DNA from: Clostridium sp. UBA699
GTDB taxonomy: Bacteria > Bacillota > Clostridia > Clostridiales > Clostridiaceae
Reading direction: 5' to 3'
Assembly (NCBI GenBank): GCA_002298915.1
Contig: DBML01000004.1
Location: 1 to 64,000 of the forward strand
DNA length: 64,000 bases
Shown here: positions 1 to 8,738 of the stretch, in pieces
How the letters are laid out: every line of letters begins with the position of its first letter
How positions within the stretch are numbered: position 1 is the first letter of the stretch
Notes under the pieces: generated by a model
What the model was told of the DNA's origin: nothing
Seen by the model: the letters and a program-made list of their open reading frames with translations, nothing else
The model's database searches: none
Translations under genes and position numbers: made by a program

Positions 1-102
1 TGCAGGGCTTGCCATTATTGCGGAAAACTATCTGGTTAGTTAAAAATGCGCGCACTTATCCCATGATGAAAACCGTAATTGTTTTGAAATCTGCTTGTTT
101 AC

Positions 103-1017
103 CTATTCTATGCACAAGTCCATGAAGTCTGCCATCAGGTTTCTGTAATCCGACTTCTCCAACACCAAATCAATGCCTTTGGCGCACAGCATTGAAACCC
201 TCGACTGAGAGATGCTTCCCATGACCTTGCATATGGCCCTGCTGCTGTAGTTGCAGAAGCATCTCAAAAAGAGCGCAAAGATAGCCCTCTGCTCAACGGT
301 CTTGCTGGAGTTCCTCGTCATAAGCACTGCTTTCGTTGCCCCTATCCTTTCCATCAGGAATTTCTCGACCTTCTCTACAGTACAGTCCCTGTATAGGATG
401 CACCTAGTGTCTACGTACCTCGTCCCCTCATCCTTGAATTCAGCCTCCCGGCTTAAGGCTTCGCCTGCGTATTTCCTCATGTAATCCACATAAAGCTTCA
501 CGGCGCTGCCGCAGCTCCTGCTGAAAAGGCCCAGCAGGTAGCCCTTGTCTAAGATTTTCAGCTTGTCACACCTCGTGCCCATGTATATCCCGAGGCTCGA
601 ATACTTATAGCTCTCCACCGACTTCTCGTATCCCTTCAAGGAATGGGGGTTGTTGTGGATGTATGCTGAAAGTCTGAGGAAATAGCCGTTGTTTCCGATC
701 ACCTTGCTCTTGAATCTGTCCTGGAACAAGTGCCCGTGCCTGCCATATTTCTTGTTGAAGTACCTCGCGTAGCTCAGGTTGATCCCATGCATCACCTTTG
801 AGATATCTGCTCCGTTCGCATCTATTATGAGGTGGCTGTGGTTGTCCATTATGCAGAAAGCGCAGATCCTGATTTTATACTTGTTCTTGTATCTCTTTAT
901 GATTTTCAAGTATCTTAACTTATCCTCTTCATCTCTAAACAAATCCACTTCGCTTATGCTCCTGGACATTATGTGGTACTTAGCGTCGGGACTCTTCACA
1001 CGCGCAGTTCTCGGCAT
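103..1017 (-). CDS. REP-associated tyrosine (Y1) transposase, IS200-like
   Basis: This 304-residue protein belongs to the Y1 transposase family (TnpA-REP/RAYT), which nicks single-stranded DNA at hairpins. The HUH-type metal motif is visible as NHSH (His60 and His62), followed by the helix INLSYARYFNKKY that carries the candidate nucleophilic tyrosine and the family stretch GRHGHLFQDRFKS. A long C-terminal extension follows. I chose the ATG at 1017 because AAGGAGG at 1028-1034 sits 10 nt upstream; an in-frame start at 1065 has no comparable site. Single-copy domesticated transposases of this type are common in Clostridia. The family is clear; whether it is active is unknown. Confidence 0.9.
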   Translation of the reverse strand: MPRTARVKSPDAKYHIMSRSISEVDLFRDEEDKLRYLKIIKRYKNKYKIRICAFCIMDNHSHLIIDANGADISKVMHGINLSYARYFNKKYGRHGHLFQDRFKSKVIGNNGYFLRLSAYIHNNPHSLKGYEKSVESYKYSSLGIYMGTRCDKLKILDKGYLLGLFSRSCGSAVKLYVDYMRKYAGEALSREAEFKDEGTRYVDTRCILYRDCTVEKVEKFLMERIGATKAVLMTRNSSKTVEQRAIFALFLRCFCNYSSRAICKVMGSISQSRVSMLCAKGIDLVLEKSDYRNLMADFMDLCIE

Positions 1018-1087
1018 AACAAAAAAACCTCCTTGCCAAACATGATCTGTTATAATCATGCCCAATCAAGGAGATTCTATTCATCAA

Positions 1088-1111
1088 TTAATCCGCTGAT
1101 TAACCGTCCCC
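1088..1111 (-). repeat. REP-like hairpin beside the transposase
   Basis: On the minus strand, GGGGACGG (complement at 1104-1111) is directly followed by TTAATC-AGCG-GATTAA (1088-1103), a perfect hairpin. A short G-rich guide followed by a stem-loop is the layout recognised by REP-associated tyrosine transposases, and it lies just upstream of one. Only one copy is visible in the window. Confidence 0.4.
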
Positions 1112-1113
1112 AG

Positions 1114-1962
1114 CTAAGCCTCAGGCACAACTTCCGGCCAAGTTTTCTCAAGCACCCTTACCGTGCTGTCGAAAGTGTGTTTAGCTGCTTCTGACACCCC
1201 TGAAGCCAGGATAGCGTCGCTTATCACCTCAACGCCTATAACAGCAGGGTTTATTCCCTTGTCCTTTATCATCTTGACAAAGCCTTCAGTTGAGTTGATT
1301 CCTGTTCCCGGCGCAAGCCTGTCGTGCATGGACTCGTCCCTGAGGATCGACTTTGCGTATGGTCTTTCGTAAACGTCATTTATCTGGATTGAAACGATCT
1401 TGTCTGCCGGGATGCCTTCCAGAAGCTTAACGTCAGTATCCTGATCAGCTCTAACCCAGTGCCAAGAATCCAGGATAAGCTTTGCATTATCGCAGCCTGA
1501 AGCTTCGACAACAGCCCATCCTTTTTTGATGTCAGGGATCCCGCTGTAAGGCATAGGCTCAACACCTATAACGTATTTGCCTGCTCTCTGGCATAATTCT
1601 TTCAGCTTCTGCGCAGTGTGCTCCACGCTGTAGTTTTCCATAAGGCCGATGTTGATGTGGTCAACTCCGAAAAGTTCACACATGTGGAAGCAAAGTTGTT
1701 CCTTGTATTTCTGCTCATATGAACGGTTGTTTTCCGCCCAAAGTGTTATGTATTCAACTTCTGTAACCTTCATGTCATACTTCTCAAGGATATCAAGTAT
1801 ATCTGAATCGAACAGCCCCTCGTTTAATGCGTCCACATACGTTTCCGCTCTCAGCCCGATCCCTTCATAGCCCGCCTCTTTTGCCGCCTTGACTCTTTCC
1901 TCAAACTTGCACTGATCTCCTAATGTCCACGAACTAACTGTGATTGGTGGTCTTTTTGCCAT
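1114..1962 (-). CDS. sugar phosphate isomerase/epimerase family protein (xylose isomerase-like TIM barrel)
   Basis: This 282-residue cytosolic protein has the pattern of the AP-endonuclease-2/xylose-isomerase-like TIM-barrel family: an N-terminal SSWTLGD strand, GYEGIGLRAETY, VIGVEPMPY, LILDSWHW and a C-terminal PAVIGVEVIS strand. These Glu, Asp and His positions normally bind a divalent metal for aldose-ketose isomerisation or epimerisation. The substrate cannot be read from the sequence. The ATG at 1962 has an AGAGGAG site about 7 nt upstream. It stands alone between a transposase and an AT-rich gap. Confidence 0.8.
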   Translation of the reverse strand: MAKRPPITVSSWTLGDQCKFEERVKAAKEAGYEGIGLRAETYVDALNEGLFDSDILDILEKYDMKVTEVEYITLWAENNRSYEQKYKEQLCFHMCELFGVDHINIGLMENYSVEHTAQKLKELCQRAGKYVIGVEPMPYSGIPDIKKGWAVVEASGCDNAKLILDSWHWVRADQDTDVKLLEGIPADKIVSIQINDVYERPYAKSILRDESMHDRLAPGTGINSTEGFVKMIKDKGINPAVIGVEVISDAILASGVSEAAKHTFDSTVRVLEKTWPEVVPEA

Positions 1963-2386
1963 AATGAACTCCTCTCCGAAATTAAGTTTTCTTTAATTTA
2001 TTATTAAATATTTATCAAACTTTCGTTTACAACCTCATTATATTACAGCAACCTATAGAAAACAAATTGATAGTATTCTTATATTCAATAGTTTTTATGC
2101 ATGTTTTTCCAGCTGTCAAGTGCATTAATTAATCCCTAAATGCTTTTCCAGAGGAAAATCATTTAATCCAGCCCGTTCTCAAGGTGACTAAACAATAACG
2201 ATAAGTCAAAGGATTGATAAATGAATAACATAAAGCCGTCGTCCTCGCCAGATTCAAAGAAACTTGGATTGTCCCTACGAATAATCCTTGGAAATCCTTG
2301 AATTTCACCAAACGAAGATTGCATATATTATCGATTATGTTAAAGTATATGTGTATAATCTATATTTCGCTGATAAAGGAGACATC
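1963..2386. other. AT-rich intergenic region with a promoter for the rightward gene
   Basis: This stretch of 424 nt holds no convincing gene. A TATAAT -10 element at 2354-2359 lies 28 nt before the ATG at 2387 and rules out an in-frame upstream start at 2288, because that start would precede the promoter. The matching -35 is weak. The left part presumably carries the leftward promoter of the isomerase-like gene, but I see no strong hexamers. Confidence 0.45.
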
Positions 2387-2806
2387 ATGACAAAAAAACT
2401 GTTTTACAGAATAAGCCTGTCCTTGCAGCTGCTGCTGCTCATAGCCTCGTTCGGCCTGCAGTATTTCTCGGTCAAAAAGATGGGGATGATGCGATACATG
2501 GTTTACATAAACAGCGAACTGCAGCAGAATTACCCTGTCAATTCGATTAGATATGCTATTATAGCGGTTCTGTCTGTCCTGGCTCTTGCTTCCGTCGCAG
2601 CATTCGCGGCCGCGAAGAAAAGAGATGCGCAGAGCGTCATGGCGCTGCCAATGCTCTACCTGCAGCTCATACTTACTGCTGCGGCCATAGTTTTCGCACT
2701 GGCCTTTTCGCCTCAAAGCTACCGTTCATACTTCTTCACAGCACCGCTACTTGCGCTGATAGCGCTTATTCAGGAAATAAATTTTCTTGCAAACTTAAAA
2801 AGATGA
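2387..2806 (+). CDS. small integral membrane protein of unknown function
   Basis: This 139-residue protein has four probable transmembrane segments: one at about residues 7-24, one at about 50-72 beginning near IRYAIIAVLSVLALASVAAF, one at about 85-105, and a last one at about 112-130. A basic KKR turn lies between segments two and three. I do not recognise a family. The ATG at 2387 is preceded by AAAGGAG with 7 nt spacing and by a TATAAT promoter. A hairpin terminator overlaps its stop codon region. Confidence 0.65.
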   Translation: MTKKLFYRISLSLQLLLLIASFGLQYFSVKKMGMMRYMVYINSELQQNYPVNSIRYAIIAVLSVLALASVAAFAAAKKRDAQSVMALPMLYLQLILTAAAIVFALAFSPQSYRSYFFTAPLLALIALIQEINFLANLKR

Positions 2807-2834
2807 GCCTTTCAAAAAGGACTCATCTTTTTTC
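2798..2834 (+). terminator. rho-independent terminator, probably bidirectional
   Basis: AAAAGATGAG pairs with CTCATCTTTT across a short loop and is followed by a T-run. It overlaps the end of the rightward membrane protein gene and faces the end of the convergent rhodanese gene. Confidence 0.8.
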
Positions 2835-2851
2835 TTCATCTGTCTATTTGA

Positions 2852-3850
2852 TTATTTGTACTTTGCCGCAGCTTCCTCCGGTGTTATAGCCTGAACAGGA
2901 TTGCTCTCGTCCATCTGCCAAACGAACCAGCCTCCGTCATAGAGCTTTATGTTTGTCCATCCGTTTTCGTAAGCCATCAGCCATGGAATCGTTGCCCTCC
3001 AGCCAGTGCCGCAGTAGAACGCGATCTCGTTGTCCTTAGTGATCCCTTGGTCTGCCCACAGCTTCTCTGCCTTGTCGAAGGAGATGAATGTTCCATCGGC
3101 GTTGCGGTAATCAGGCTCATCATGGCCCCATACAGCGCCTTCCGGTTCTCCGCCTCTCTTTATATAGCTGTATCCGCTTGTCTTTCCTTCGAACTCATCA
3201 AGGCTTCTGATGCTTACAAGCCTGAATTTAGAATTCTTAGCCATCTCCGCCTTGACATCTGCCGGCATCGACAAAACATATTCTGGATGAGCAGGTATCG
3301 CTGCTCCGAAATCGGCGGTTGTCGCCTTAGCCTCTTCCACGCCTTTGTTTGTTGAATACCCTGCCTTGGTCCATGCGGCAAGCCCGCCGTCGATTACCTT
3401 GACATTCTCAACTCCAGCCCAGAGGCACACGAACGCAACCCTTGTAGCGCCTGAGTCAGCACCGTAAACTATGACAGTGGTATCCTTTGTTATACCGTAG
3501 TTGGCCATGACCTTTTTTATCTCATCGCCGGTTCTTATGTTCCAGTAAGTCGGTTCCTCGATGTCATCAGTGTTCATATGTACAGCTCCCGGTATGTGTC
3601 CCTCGTTGTAGCTCTTGTCGTCGGCCACAGGTCCCCATGCAGCCTCGATGATCTTGTAATTTTTCGACTCATCCTGCTTGCCGTCAATCACGCTCTTCAC
3701 CCAGTCTGCAGATACGAATACCTTTGTCTTTGCCACGGCCTCAACAGACTTGCCTGACGAGGTGCCGCTGTTCCCCTGCGATGCGCAGCCCGCTGCCAAA
3801 GCAGCAGTCATTACAGCGCAAAGGAAGACAGCGAAGAATTTCTTTTTCAT
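2852..3850 (-). CDS. lipoprotein sulfurtransferase with two rhodanese domains
   Basis: This 332-residue exported protein starts with a lipoprotein signal (MKKKFFAVFLCAVMTAALAAGC; the lipidated Cys follows ALAAG). Two rhodanese domains follow. The first has AGVENVKVIDGGLAAW but no cysteine in the catalytic loop position (YGADSGATR). The second has an intact active-site loop CGTGWRA and the closing LYDGGWFVW. This inactive-active order is typical of thiosulfate or 3-mercaptopyruvate sulfurtransferases. It probably acts outside the membrane. I placed the start at 3850 because it gives the signal peptide and has a GGGGGA site; an upstream in-frame start at 3913 has neither. Confidence 0.9.
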   Translation of the reverse strand: MKKKFFAVFLCAVMTAALAAGCASQGNSGTSSGKSVEAVAKTKVFVSADWVKSVIDGKQDESKNYKIIEAAWGPVADDKSYNEGHIPGAVHMNTDDIEEPTYWNIRTGDEIKKVMANYGITKDTTVIVYGADSGATRVAFVCLWAGVENVKVIDGGLAAWTKAGYSTNKGVEEAKATTADFGAAIPAHPEYVLSMPADVKAEMAKNSKFRLVSIRSLDEFEGKTSGYSYIKRGGEPEGAVWGHDEPDYRNADGTFISFDKAEKLWADQGITKDNEIAFYCGTGWRATIPWLMAYENGWTNIKLYDGGWFVWQMDESNPVQAITPEEAAAKYK

Positions 3851-4161
3851 AATGCCATTCCCCCAATTGTATAATATTATATTTAAACAAGATCCAATAA
3901 AACAGCCAGTCAAATCCGGATGTTTTTCGAATCATTATTTACAAATACCCGACTAATCCAATATAAATAATAGCATTATTGTTCAAAATCATCTAATATC
4001 AATATGCAATGCATCTCGAGCTGCTTATTTCATATTCAAATAATCACCGCTTTGGTTCCCAGATATATATTTCCAGTGCAGCAGCATGAGTCCTGGAGGA
4101 AAAACCAGCCATCCCGGAGAATATATTCATCAAAAGCTTTAACCGGAAGGAGATTTATGCT
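3851..4161. other. divergent AT-rich intergenic region
   Basis: These 311 nt separate two divergent genes and contain no convincing coding frame. They must hold both promoters. AT-rich hexamers resembling -10 boxes occur around 3867-3885, but I cannot assign exact promoter pairs. Confidence 0.4.
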
Positions 4162-5412
4162 ATGAGGAAACAGTATCTTGGTCTGGACATGCTCAGAGGC
4201 CTGGGCATCTTCCTTTTGATATGGCTTCATTCCGCCTTCTATTACTTCGACGGCCTTTACGATCTCGACCTAAACAACCCTCCAGTCATTGTAACAGCAA
4301 TCGGTCTTCTTCTCATGTTTGCCGGGATGTTCGCCATGATCAGCGGCGCGGGTCATGCAGTCCAGTACGCAAGGAAGCTCGACGAACAGGGCTATTCCCT
4401 CGGCATGCTTTTGAAATACAACTCCATCAGCGGTCTTTTCATGCTTGCGGTGGCTTACACCTACTTCATATTCACCGGGCCTGGAATCGTCGACTTCCCC
4501 AACAGGACTACGGACAACAGCATCCTCGTGGAGCTGTTCCGGTACGGACGCTTTTCTGGCTTGAGCCTCGACCGCCTCCTGTACATAGACAGCCTGGTGA
4601 TGATAGGGATGAACGTTCTACTGCTGGGCCTCATCTACGCAGCAGCAAGAAAAATCGGGAGCAGGCATGCCTTTGCACTCAAGCCTTACGCCCTCCTGGT
4701 TCTGGGATTCTTTCTCTTCCTTGTTTCAGCCGTTCGGATCCCTCTTTACGAGATATACATAAGCGCCCTTGAGAACCGGGATTACGGAAAGGTTGTTGCG
4801 CTCAACTGGCTCGTGAACAAGAACAACCCCATCCTGCCATTCGTTTCCTTCGCTGTTTTCGGAGCCTGGCTTGCAGCACTCCTGAAGGACGGAAGCTGGA
4901 GGGCGACTGTCACTAGGGTTGTCCCCGTCGCCCTTGCATTCCTGTCCGTCGGCATAGCGCTTTATGTCAAGCTTCCTGACACTATGCTTCAAAGGAGCAT
5001 TGACCCTAAATGGTATGCAATAATGACAGTCCAGATAGGGCTTTTCCTGCTGCTAATCCTTGCAGCCATAGGGTTTTTCGATGCTCGCGGCAACCCCGGC
5101 GAAAAAAAGCTCAATCCGGCTTCAAAATTCTTCTACAGGTTCGGGGTGGCAGGCTTGACGGCATTCTTCCTAGAAAGTGTTGCAAGCGCCCTTGTATTCA
5201 GGCTCCTTAAGACATTATCGCCTTCACTGACCTTCAGCATTGGTGCCGCGCTGGCTTACGGGTTCCTGCTTGCCATCTCCTGGGGTCTTATCCTTATGCT
5301 TTGGGAGAGGATTGGCTACAGATACGGCCTCGAGCACCTTTACTGCCATATAATGAACCGCTTCGGCACCACTGCCAAAGCCGAAAAACTGCGAGGTGAG
5401 CCGAATGCTTAG
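4162..5412 (+). CDS. multi-pass membrane acyltransferase-like protein (HGSNAT/DUF1624-type)
   Basis: This 416-residue protein has about ten hydrophobic segments and begins GLDMLRGLGIFLLIWLHSAF, the start typical of membrane acyltransferases of the heparan-alpha-glucosaminide N-acetyltransferase/DUF1624 type, where a conserved histidine (here in WLHS) takes part in acyl transfer across the membrane. The ATG at 4162 has AAGGAG at 4147-4152. Its last 8 nt overlap the start of the CapK-like adenylating enzyme, so the two are translated together and probably act in one pathway, perhaps modification of a surface polymer. The substrate is unknown. Confidence 0.65.
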   Translation: MRKQYLGLDMLRGLGIFLLIWLHSAFYYFDGLYDLDLNNPPVIVTAIGLLLMFAGMFAMISGAGHAVQYARKLDEQGYSLGMLLKYNSISGLFMLAVAYTYFIFTGPGIVDFPNRTTDNSILVELFRYGRFSGLSLDRLLYIDSLVMIGMNVLLLGLIYAAARKIGSRHAFALKPYALLVLGFFLFLVSAVRIPLYEIYISALENRDYGKVVALNWLVNKNNPILPFVSFAVFGAWLAALLKDGSWRATVTRVVPVALAFLSVGIALYVKLPDTMLQRSIDPKWYAIMTVQIGLFLLLILAAIGFFDARGNPGEKKLNPASKFFYRFGVAGLTAFFLESVASALVFRLLKTLSPSLTFSIGAALAYGFLLAISWGLILMLWERIGYRYGLEHLYCHIMNRFGTTAKAEKLRGEPNA

Positions 5413-6757
5413 AGGCATGATTGACTACGCAAGCCTCATCTGGCACAGGAACCACTTTTCTGCGGCGCAGCTGCGAAGGTATCAGGAAAGGCAGCTCCTT
5501 AAGCTGACCGATTTCGCCGTGAGGAATTCACAGTTCTACAGGGATAGCTACAGCGACATAAGAGTCCGCTCAATGCAGGATTTCAAGAATCTACCGATAA
5601 TAAACAAGCAGATCATGATGGACAAGTTCGACGAGCTGAACACCTGCGGGCTGAGGCTCGAGGATGTAAGAAGCTACGCTCTTGAGAAAGAGAAGAACAA
5701 GGACTACTCCGGCTACTACAAGGACCTCTTCGTCATAGGTCTCTCCAGCGGCACCAGCGGCAACAAGGGTATATTCGTAACACCTAAGGAGCTCACCAGT
5801 AGGCTCCCGGCTGTGTTCCTCGCGCGAAGCGGCATCCCTCTAAGGCTGCTGCCCTTCAGGATACTCTTCCTGCTGCGCGTTTTCAGCCAGGGCTTTGCCG
5901 ACATCCGTTCCCCGCTGGTTAGCCTGACATACCTGAGCACCATGGAACCGATAAACAAAATAGCAGACTCCATTAGGGAGAAAGGGATAAACGTGCTGAT
6001 GGCCCCTCCAAGCCTTATCCGGCTGCTCCTTCCGCTGAGCGGCGAACTGAAGGCATACGTAAGGATGATAGTAACCTATGCGGAGGTTCTCGAGGAGGAG
6101 GAGAAGCAGCGCTTCAAGGAGGCCTTCGGCACAGAGGTCGTGGAGATCTATCAGGCAAGCGAAGGCCAGATAGGAAGCCCCTGCCGCTGCGGCAGCCTCC
6201 ATATCAACGAGGACCTTGTGCTTGTCGAGCTCTTCGACGAAAACGGCAATGAGGTGGAAAAACCTGGCGACGTAGCTACCAGGATGCTGGTCACTAACCT
6301 GGTGAACTATGCGCAGCCGCTTATACGCTACGAGATGAACGACCTTGTCGTGCTTGGAGATCCCTGCCCCTGCGGAAGCTCGTTCAGGGTTATCCGCAAG
6401 GTGCTGGGCCGCTTCGACGACGTCATATTCCTAAGGAACAGCCGCCGCGAGCTTCAGCATGTTTTCCCGGACCTCATGTCCAGGTGGATAATCACCTCCA
6501 GCGACAACATAAGGGAGTTCCAGGTGGTTCAGAAGGGCGACTCCTCCCTGGAGATAATACTGGACCTTTTCGATATGGGCGGGGATGCCCAGCGCATGCT
6601 AGAGGACCTTCTGAAGCGGCGCTTCAGTGAAGAGCTGGCTGAGTTCGGCATCGAAGCAGAAATAAGCGTGCGTTTCGAAGCTATACCCCTGCCCGAGATC
6701 ATGGCTAAATACAAGCGGTTCTGGGCTGACAAATCCATACGCGGAGCTTCCGGCTGA
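5405..6757 (+). CDS. AMP-forming ligase of the phenylacetate-CoA ligase / CapK / F390 synthetase type
   Basis: This 450-residue enzyme has the AMP-binding loop LSSGTSGNKG near residue 115, an EIYQASEGQIG segment, and two Cys motifs, PCRCGS and PCPCGS, seen in the CapK/F390-synthetase-related branch of adenylate-forming enzymes. Such proteins activate a carboxylate or transfer AMP. The start is the ATG at 5405, with GAGGTG 6 nt upstream; a GTG at 5396 lies inside that site. It overlaps the preceding acyltransferase-like gene by 8 nt, suggesting activation of an acyl group that the membrane protein then transfers. The true substrate is not evident. Confidence 0.8.
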   Translation: MLRGMIDYASLIWHRNHFSAAQLRRYQERQLLKLTDFAVRNSQFYRDSYSDIRVRSMQDFKNLPIINKQIMMDKFDELNTCGLRLEDVRSYALEKEKNKDYSGYYKDLFVIGLSSGTSGNKGIFVTPKELTSRLPAVFLARSGIPLRLLPFRILFLLRVFSQGFADIRSPLVSLTYLSTMEPINKIADSIREKGINVLMAPPSLIRLLLPLSGELKAYVRMIVTYAEVLEEEEKQRFKEAFGTEVVEIYQASEGQIGSPCRCGSLHINEDLVLVELFDENGNEVEKPGDVATRMLVTNLVNYAQPLIRYEMNDLVVLGDPCPCGSSFRVIRKVLGRFDDVIFLRNSRRELQHVFPDLMSRWIITSSDNIREFQVVQKGDSSLEIILDLFDMGGDAQRMLEDLLKRRFSEELAEFGIEAEISVRFEAIPLPEIMAKYKRFWADKSIRGASG

Positions 6758-6775
6758 TTTATGGCTGCACAAAAA

Positions 6776-6810
6776 CGGACCCCAGGGCTTGCACCTTGAG
6801 GTCCGCTTTA
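6776..6810 (+). terminator. rho-independent terminator
   Basis: CGGACC (6776-6781) pairs with GGTCCG (6800-6805), with partial inner pairing and a short T-rich tail. It closes the rightward acyltransferase-ligase pair and faces the end of arsC. Confidence 0.6.
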
Positions 6811-6863
6811 TTCAATCTCTTCTTTTATTTGCCCTGCTGGACGCTTCTGACACTCCTGCCCAA

Positions 6864-7283
6864 TCACATCTGCAGTAGCTGGCCTTCAGCTATCCTTCTC
6901 TTAAGGTCCAACACCCTGGCTTCGATTGCCTTTGCAGTTTTCTCGAACTCCGCCTGTTCCTTGCCCGTCGGATCCTCAAGCCCCCAGTCCTCCCTGTGCC
7001 TGCAAGGAAGGTTTGGACATTGCACGTTGCAGCCCATTGTTACGACTATGTCAACTGCCGGGATTTCCGTGAGCAGCTTCGACCTCTGGTTGTTGTTCAT
7101 GTCGACTCCGTACAGTTCCTTGATCACCGCAACCGCGTCCCGGTTTATCTCTGGCTTTGTTTCGGTCCCGGCAGAATATGCTTCAAGGACATCCGAAACA
7201 AGAAGCCTGGAGATCGCTTCCGCCATCTGGGATCTGCAGGAATTGTGGACGCACACAAATGCTACTTTTACCTTTTCTTTCAG
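6864..7283 (-). CDS. arsC: arsenate reductase ArsC, thioredoxin-coupled, probable CTG start
   Basis: This enzyme reduces arsenate to arsenite for export by the adjacent Acr3. It has the low-molecular-weight phosphatase P-loop CVHNSCRSQ, with the catalytic Cys first, and the later cysteines in CNVQCPNLPC that relay the disulfide to thioredoxin. The only GTG near the beginning (7256) would start the protein directly at the catalytic Cys and delete the first beta strand. Reading upstream gives KEKVKVAFVCVHNSC, preceded by CTG at 7281-7283 with GGGGGA 6 nt before it; there is no ATG, GTG or TTG between the acr3 stop and this site. I therefore propose CTG, giving 139 residues. Confidence 0.85.
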   Translation of the reverse strand: MKEKVKVAFVCVHNSCRSQMAEAISRLLVSDVLEAYSAGTETKPEINRDAVAVIKELYGVDMNNNQRSKLLTEIPAVDIVVTMGCNVQCPNLPCRHREDWGLEDPTGKEQAEFEKTAKAIEARVLDLKRRIAEGQLLQM

Positions 7284-7304
7284 ACCTTTTCCCCCGAATA
7301 ATTT

Positions 7305-8375
7305 TTATGCTTTTGGCATGCCGGCAGCATCATAATACCTGCGCTTGAAATACAGCGCCGCATTGACCAGCGAAATCATAACCGGTACCTCGACCAAAGG
7401 TCCTATAACAGCCGTAAAGGCAACATCAGACGATATCCCGAAAATCGCGACTGCCACAGCGATGGCCAGCTCGAAGTTGTTGCTTGCAGCCGTGAAAGCG
7501 AGTGTAACCGTCTGGTCGTACCTGAAGCCGCTCTTGTACGCCATATAGAAGCTCAGGAAGAACATGACTGCGAAATAGATCAGCATCGGTACAGCTATCC
7601 TTGCAACGTCCGCCGGGTTCTTTATTATCTGTTCGCCCTTTGTGATGAACATGATCACAATTGTGTAAAGGAGCGCCACGAGCGCCAAAGGTGATATTTT
7701 AGGTATGAATACATCCTCATACCATTTCTTTGTCTTGGCCCTTATCAGTGTATACCTTGTTATGAATCCTGCTGCAAAAGGAATCCCCAGGTATATAAGG
7801 ACGCTCTTCGCCACATCCCACATTGAGACACGGACTGCCTGCCCGCCCCAGGAGAACCCAAGCGCTCCGGGGATCAGCGTCACAAACACGTATATGTACA
7901 CGGTGTAGAGAAGTATCTGGAATATGGAGTTCATTGCAACAAGCGCCGCACAGTACTCGTTGTCCCCCTTCGCCAGAGTGTTCCAGACGATAACCATGGC
8001 GATGCACCTGGCGAGCCCAATAATTATTAGCCCTACAGCAAATCCAGGCTTGTCACCAAGGAATACCGCTGCGAGAACAAACATCAGGACCGGTCCCACG
8101 ATCCAGTTCTGGAAAAGAGATAAAGCGAACACCTTTTTGTTCTGTGCAACCTTTCCTATCTCCTCGTATTTCACTTTGGCTAGTGGAGGATACATCATGA
8201 TAATTAGGCCTACTGCAATAGGCCATGAAATAGTTCCTGTGCTCAGTTCCCCCAAAGATTTCGCGAGGCCGGGTAAAAGATACCCACCGGTTATCCCAAC
8301 AGCCATCGCAATAAAAATCCACAGCGTCAGAAACCTGTCCAGAAATGATAGTTTTGCTCTGCTTTCCTTCTGCAT
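7305..8375 (-). CDS. acr3: arsenite efflux transporter Acr3
   Basis: This 356-residue protein has ten hydrophobic segments and the hallmarks of the ACR3 arsenite permease family (BART superfamily): the conserved Cys in GLARCIAMVIVWN and the Glu in GPLVEVPVMI, both needed for As(III) transport. The start at 8375 has AAGGAGA 7 nt upstream. It follows arsR after 19 nt and is followed by arsC in the same reading frame, after an intervening stop, so arsR-acr3-arsC is one leftward operon. Confidence 0.95.
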   Translation of the reverse strand: MQKESRAKLSFLDRFLTLWIFIAMAVGITGGYLLPGLAKSLGELSTGTISWPIAVGLIIMMYPPLAKVKYEEIGKVAQNKKVFALSLFQNWIVGPVLMFVLAAVFLGDKPGFAVGLIIIGLARCIAMVIVWNTLAKGDNEYCAALVAMNSIFQILLYTVYIYVFVTLIPGALGFSWGGQAVRVSMWDVAKSVLIYLGIPFAAGFITRYTLIRAKTKKWYEDVFIPKISPLALVALLYTIVIMFITKGEQIIKNPADVARIAVPMLIYFAVMFFLSFYMAYKSGFRYDQTVTLAFTAASNNFELAIAVAVAIFGISSDVAFTAVIGPLVEVPVMISLVNAALYFKRRYYDAAGMPKA

Positions 8376-8394
8376 ATCGTTATCTCCTTTATGT

Positions 8395-8703
8395 TTATTT
8401 CCCACATGTCCTGCAGATGCAGTCCTCTTTGTCTGTGGAAATGTGTCTGAGCAGGTCCGAGACCTTTTCCATCTTTCCATGGTTGATCGTGTACCTCATC
8501 CAGGTTCCATCCCTGGTTACATTGATCAGCCCGCTGTCCGTCAGGATTTTCATGTGGTAGCTTAGCGTCGGCTGTGTGATGCTGAGCTTTTCAAGTATGT
8601 CGCAGGCGCACATCTCCCCGCACGAAAGCATATCTATTATGTTTATCCTGGTCTCGTCAGCAAGCGCCTTGAAAACCGGGATATATTCCGTATAGGAGTT
8701 CAT
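8395..8703 (-). CDS. arsR: ArsR-family arsenic-responsive repressor
   Basis: This 102-residue winged-helix repressor has FKALADETRINIIDML, a recognition helix around TQPTLSYHMKIL, and the metal site CGEMCACDIL in helix alpha-3, the classic place for As(III)/Sb(III) sensing. The C-terminal tail CICRTCGK adds more thiols that could take part in binding. The ATG at 8703 has a GAGGTGA site; an upstream in-frame start at 8760 lies within the proposed operator. It heads the leftward arsR-acr3-arsC operon and should repress it. Confidence 0.93.
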   Translation of the reverse strand: MNSYTEYIPVFKALADETRINIIDMLSCGEMCACDILEKLSITQPTLSYHMKILTDSGLINVTRDGTWMRYTINHGKMEKVSDLLRHISTDKEDCICRTCGK

Positions 8704-8738
8704 AAGCTCACCTCTTCCATCCTTATTCTTCCTCATGC

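Noticed and set aside
1..43. Possible end of a rightward gene at the left edge.
   Set aside because: Two frames end plausibly within 43 nt; too short to decide.
4221..4772. A 183-codon open frame inside the acyltransferase-like gene.
   Set aside because: Same strand, different frame; Arg/Pro/Ser-rich shadow without a ribosome site.
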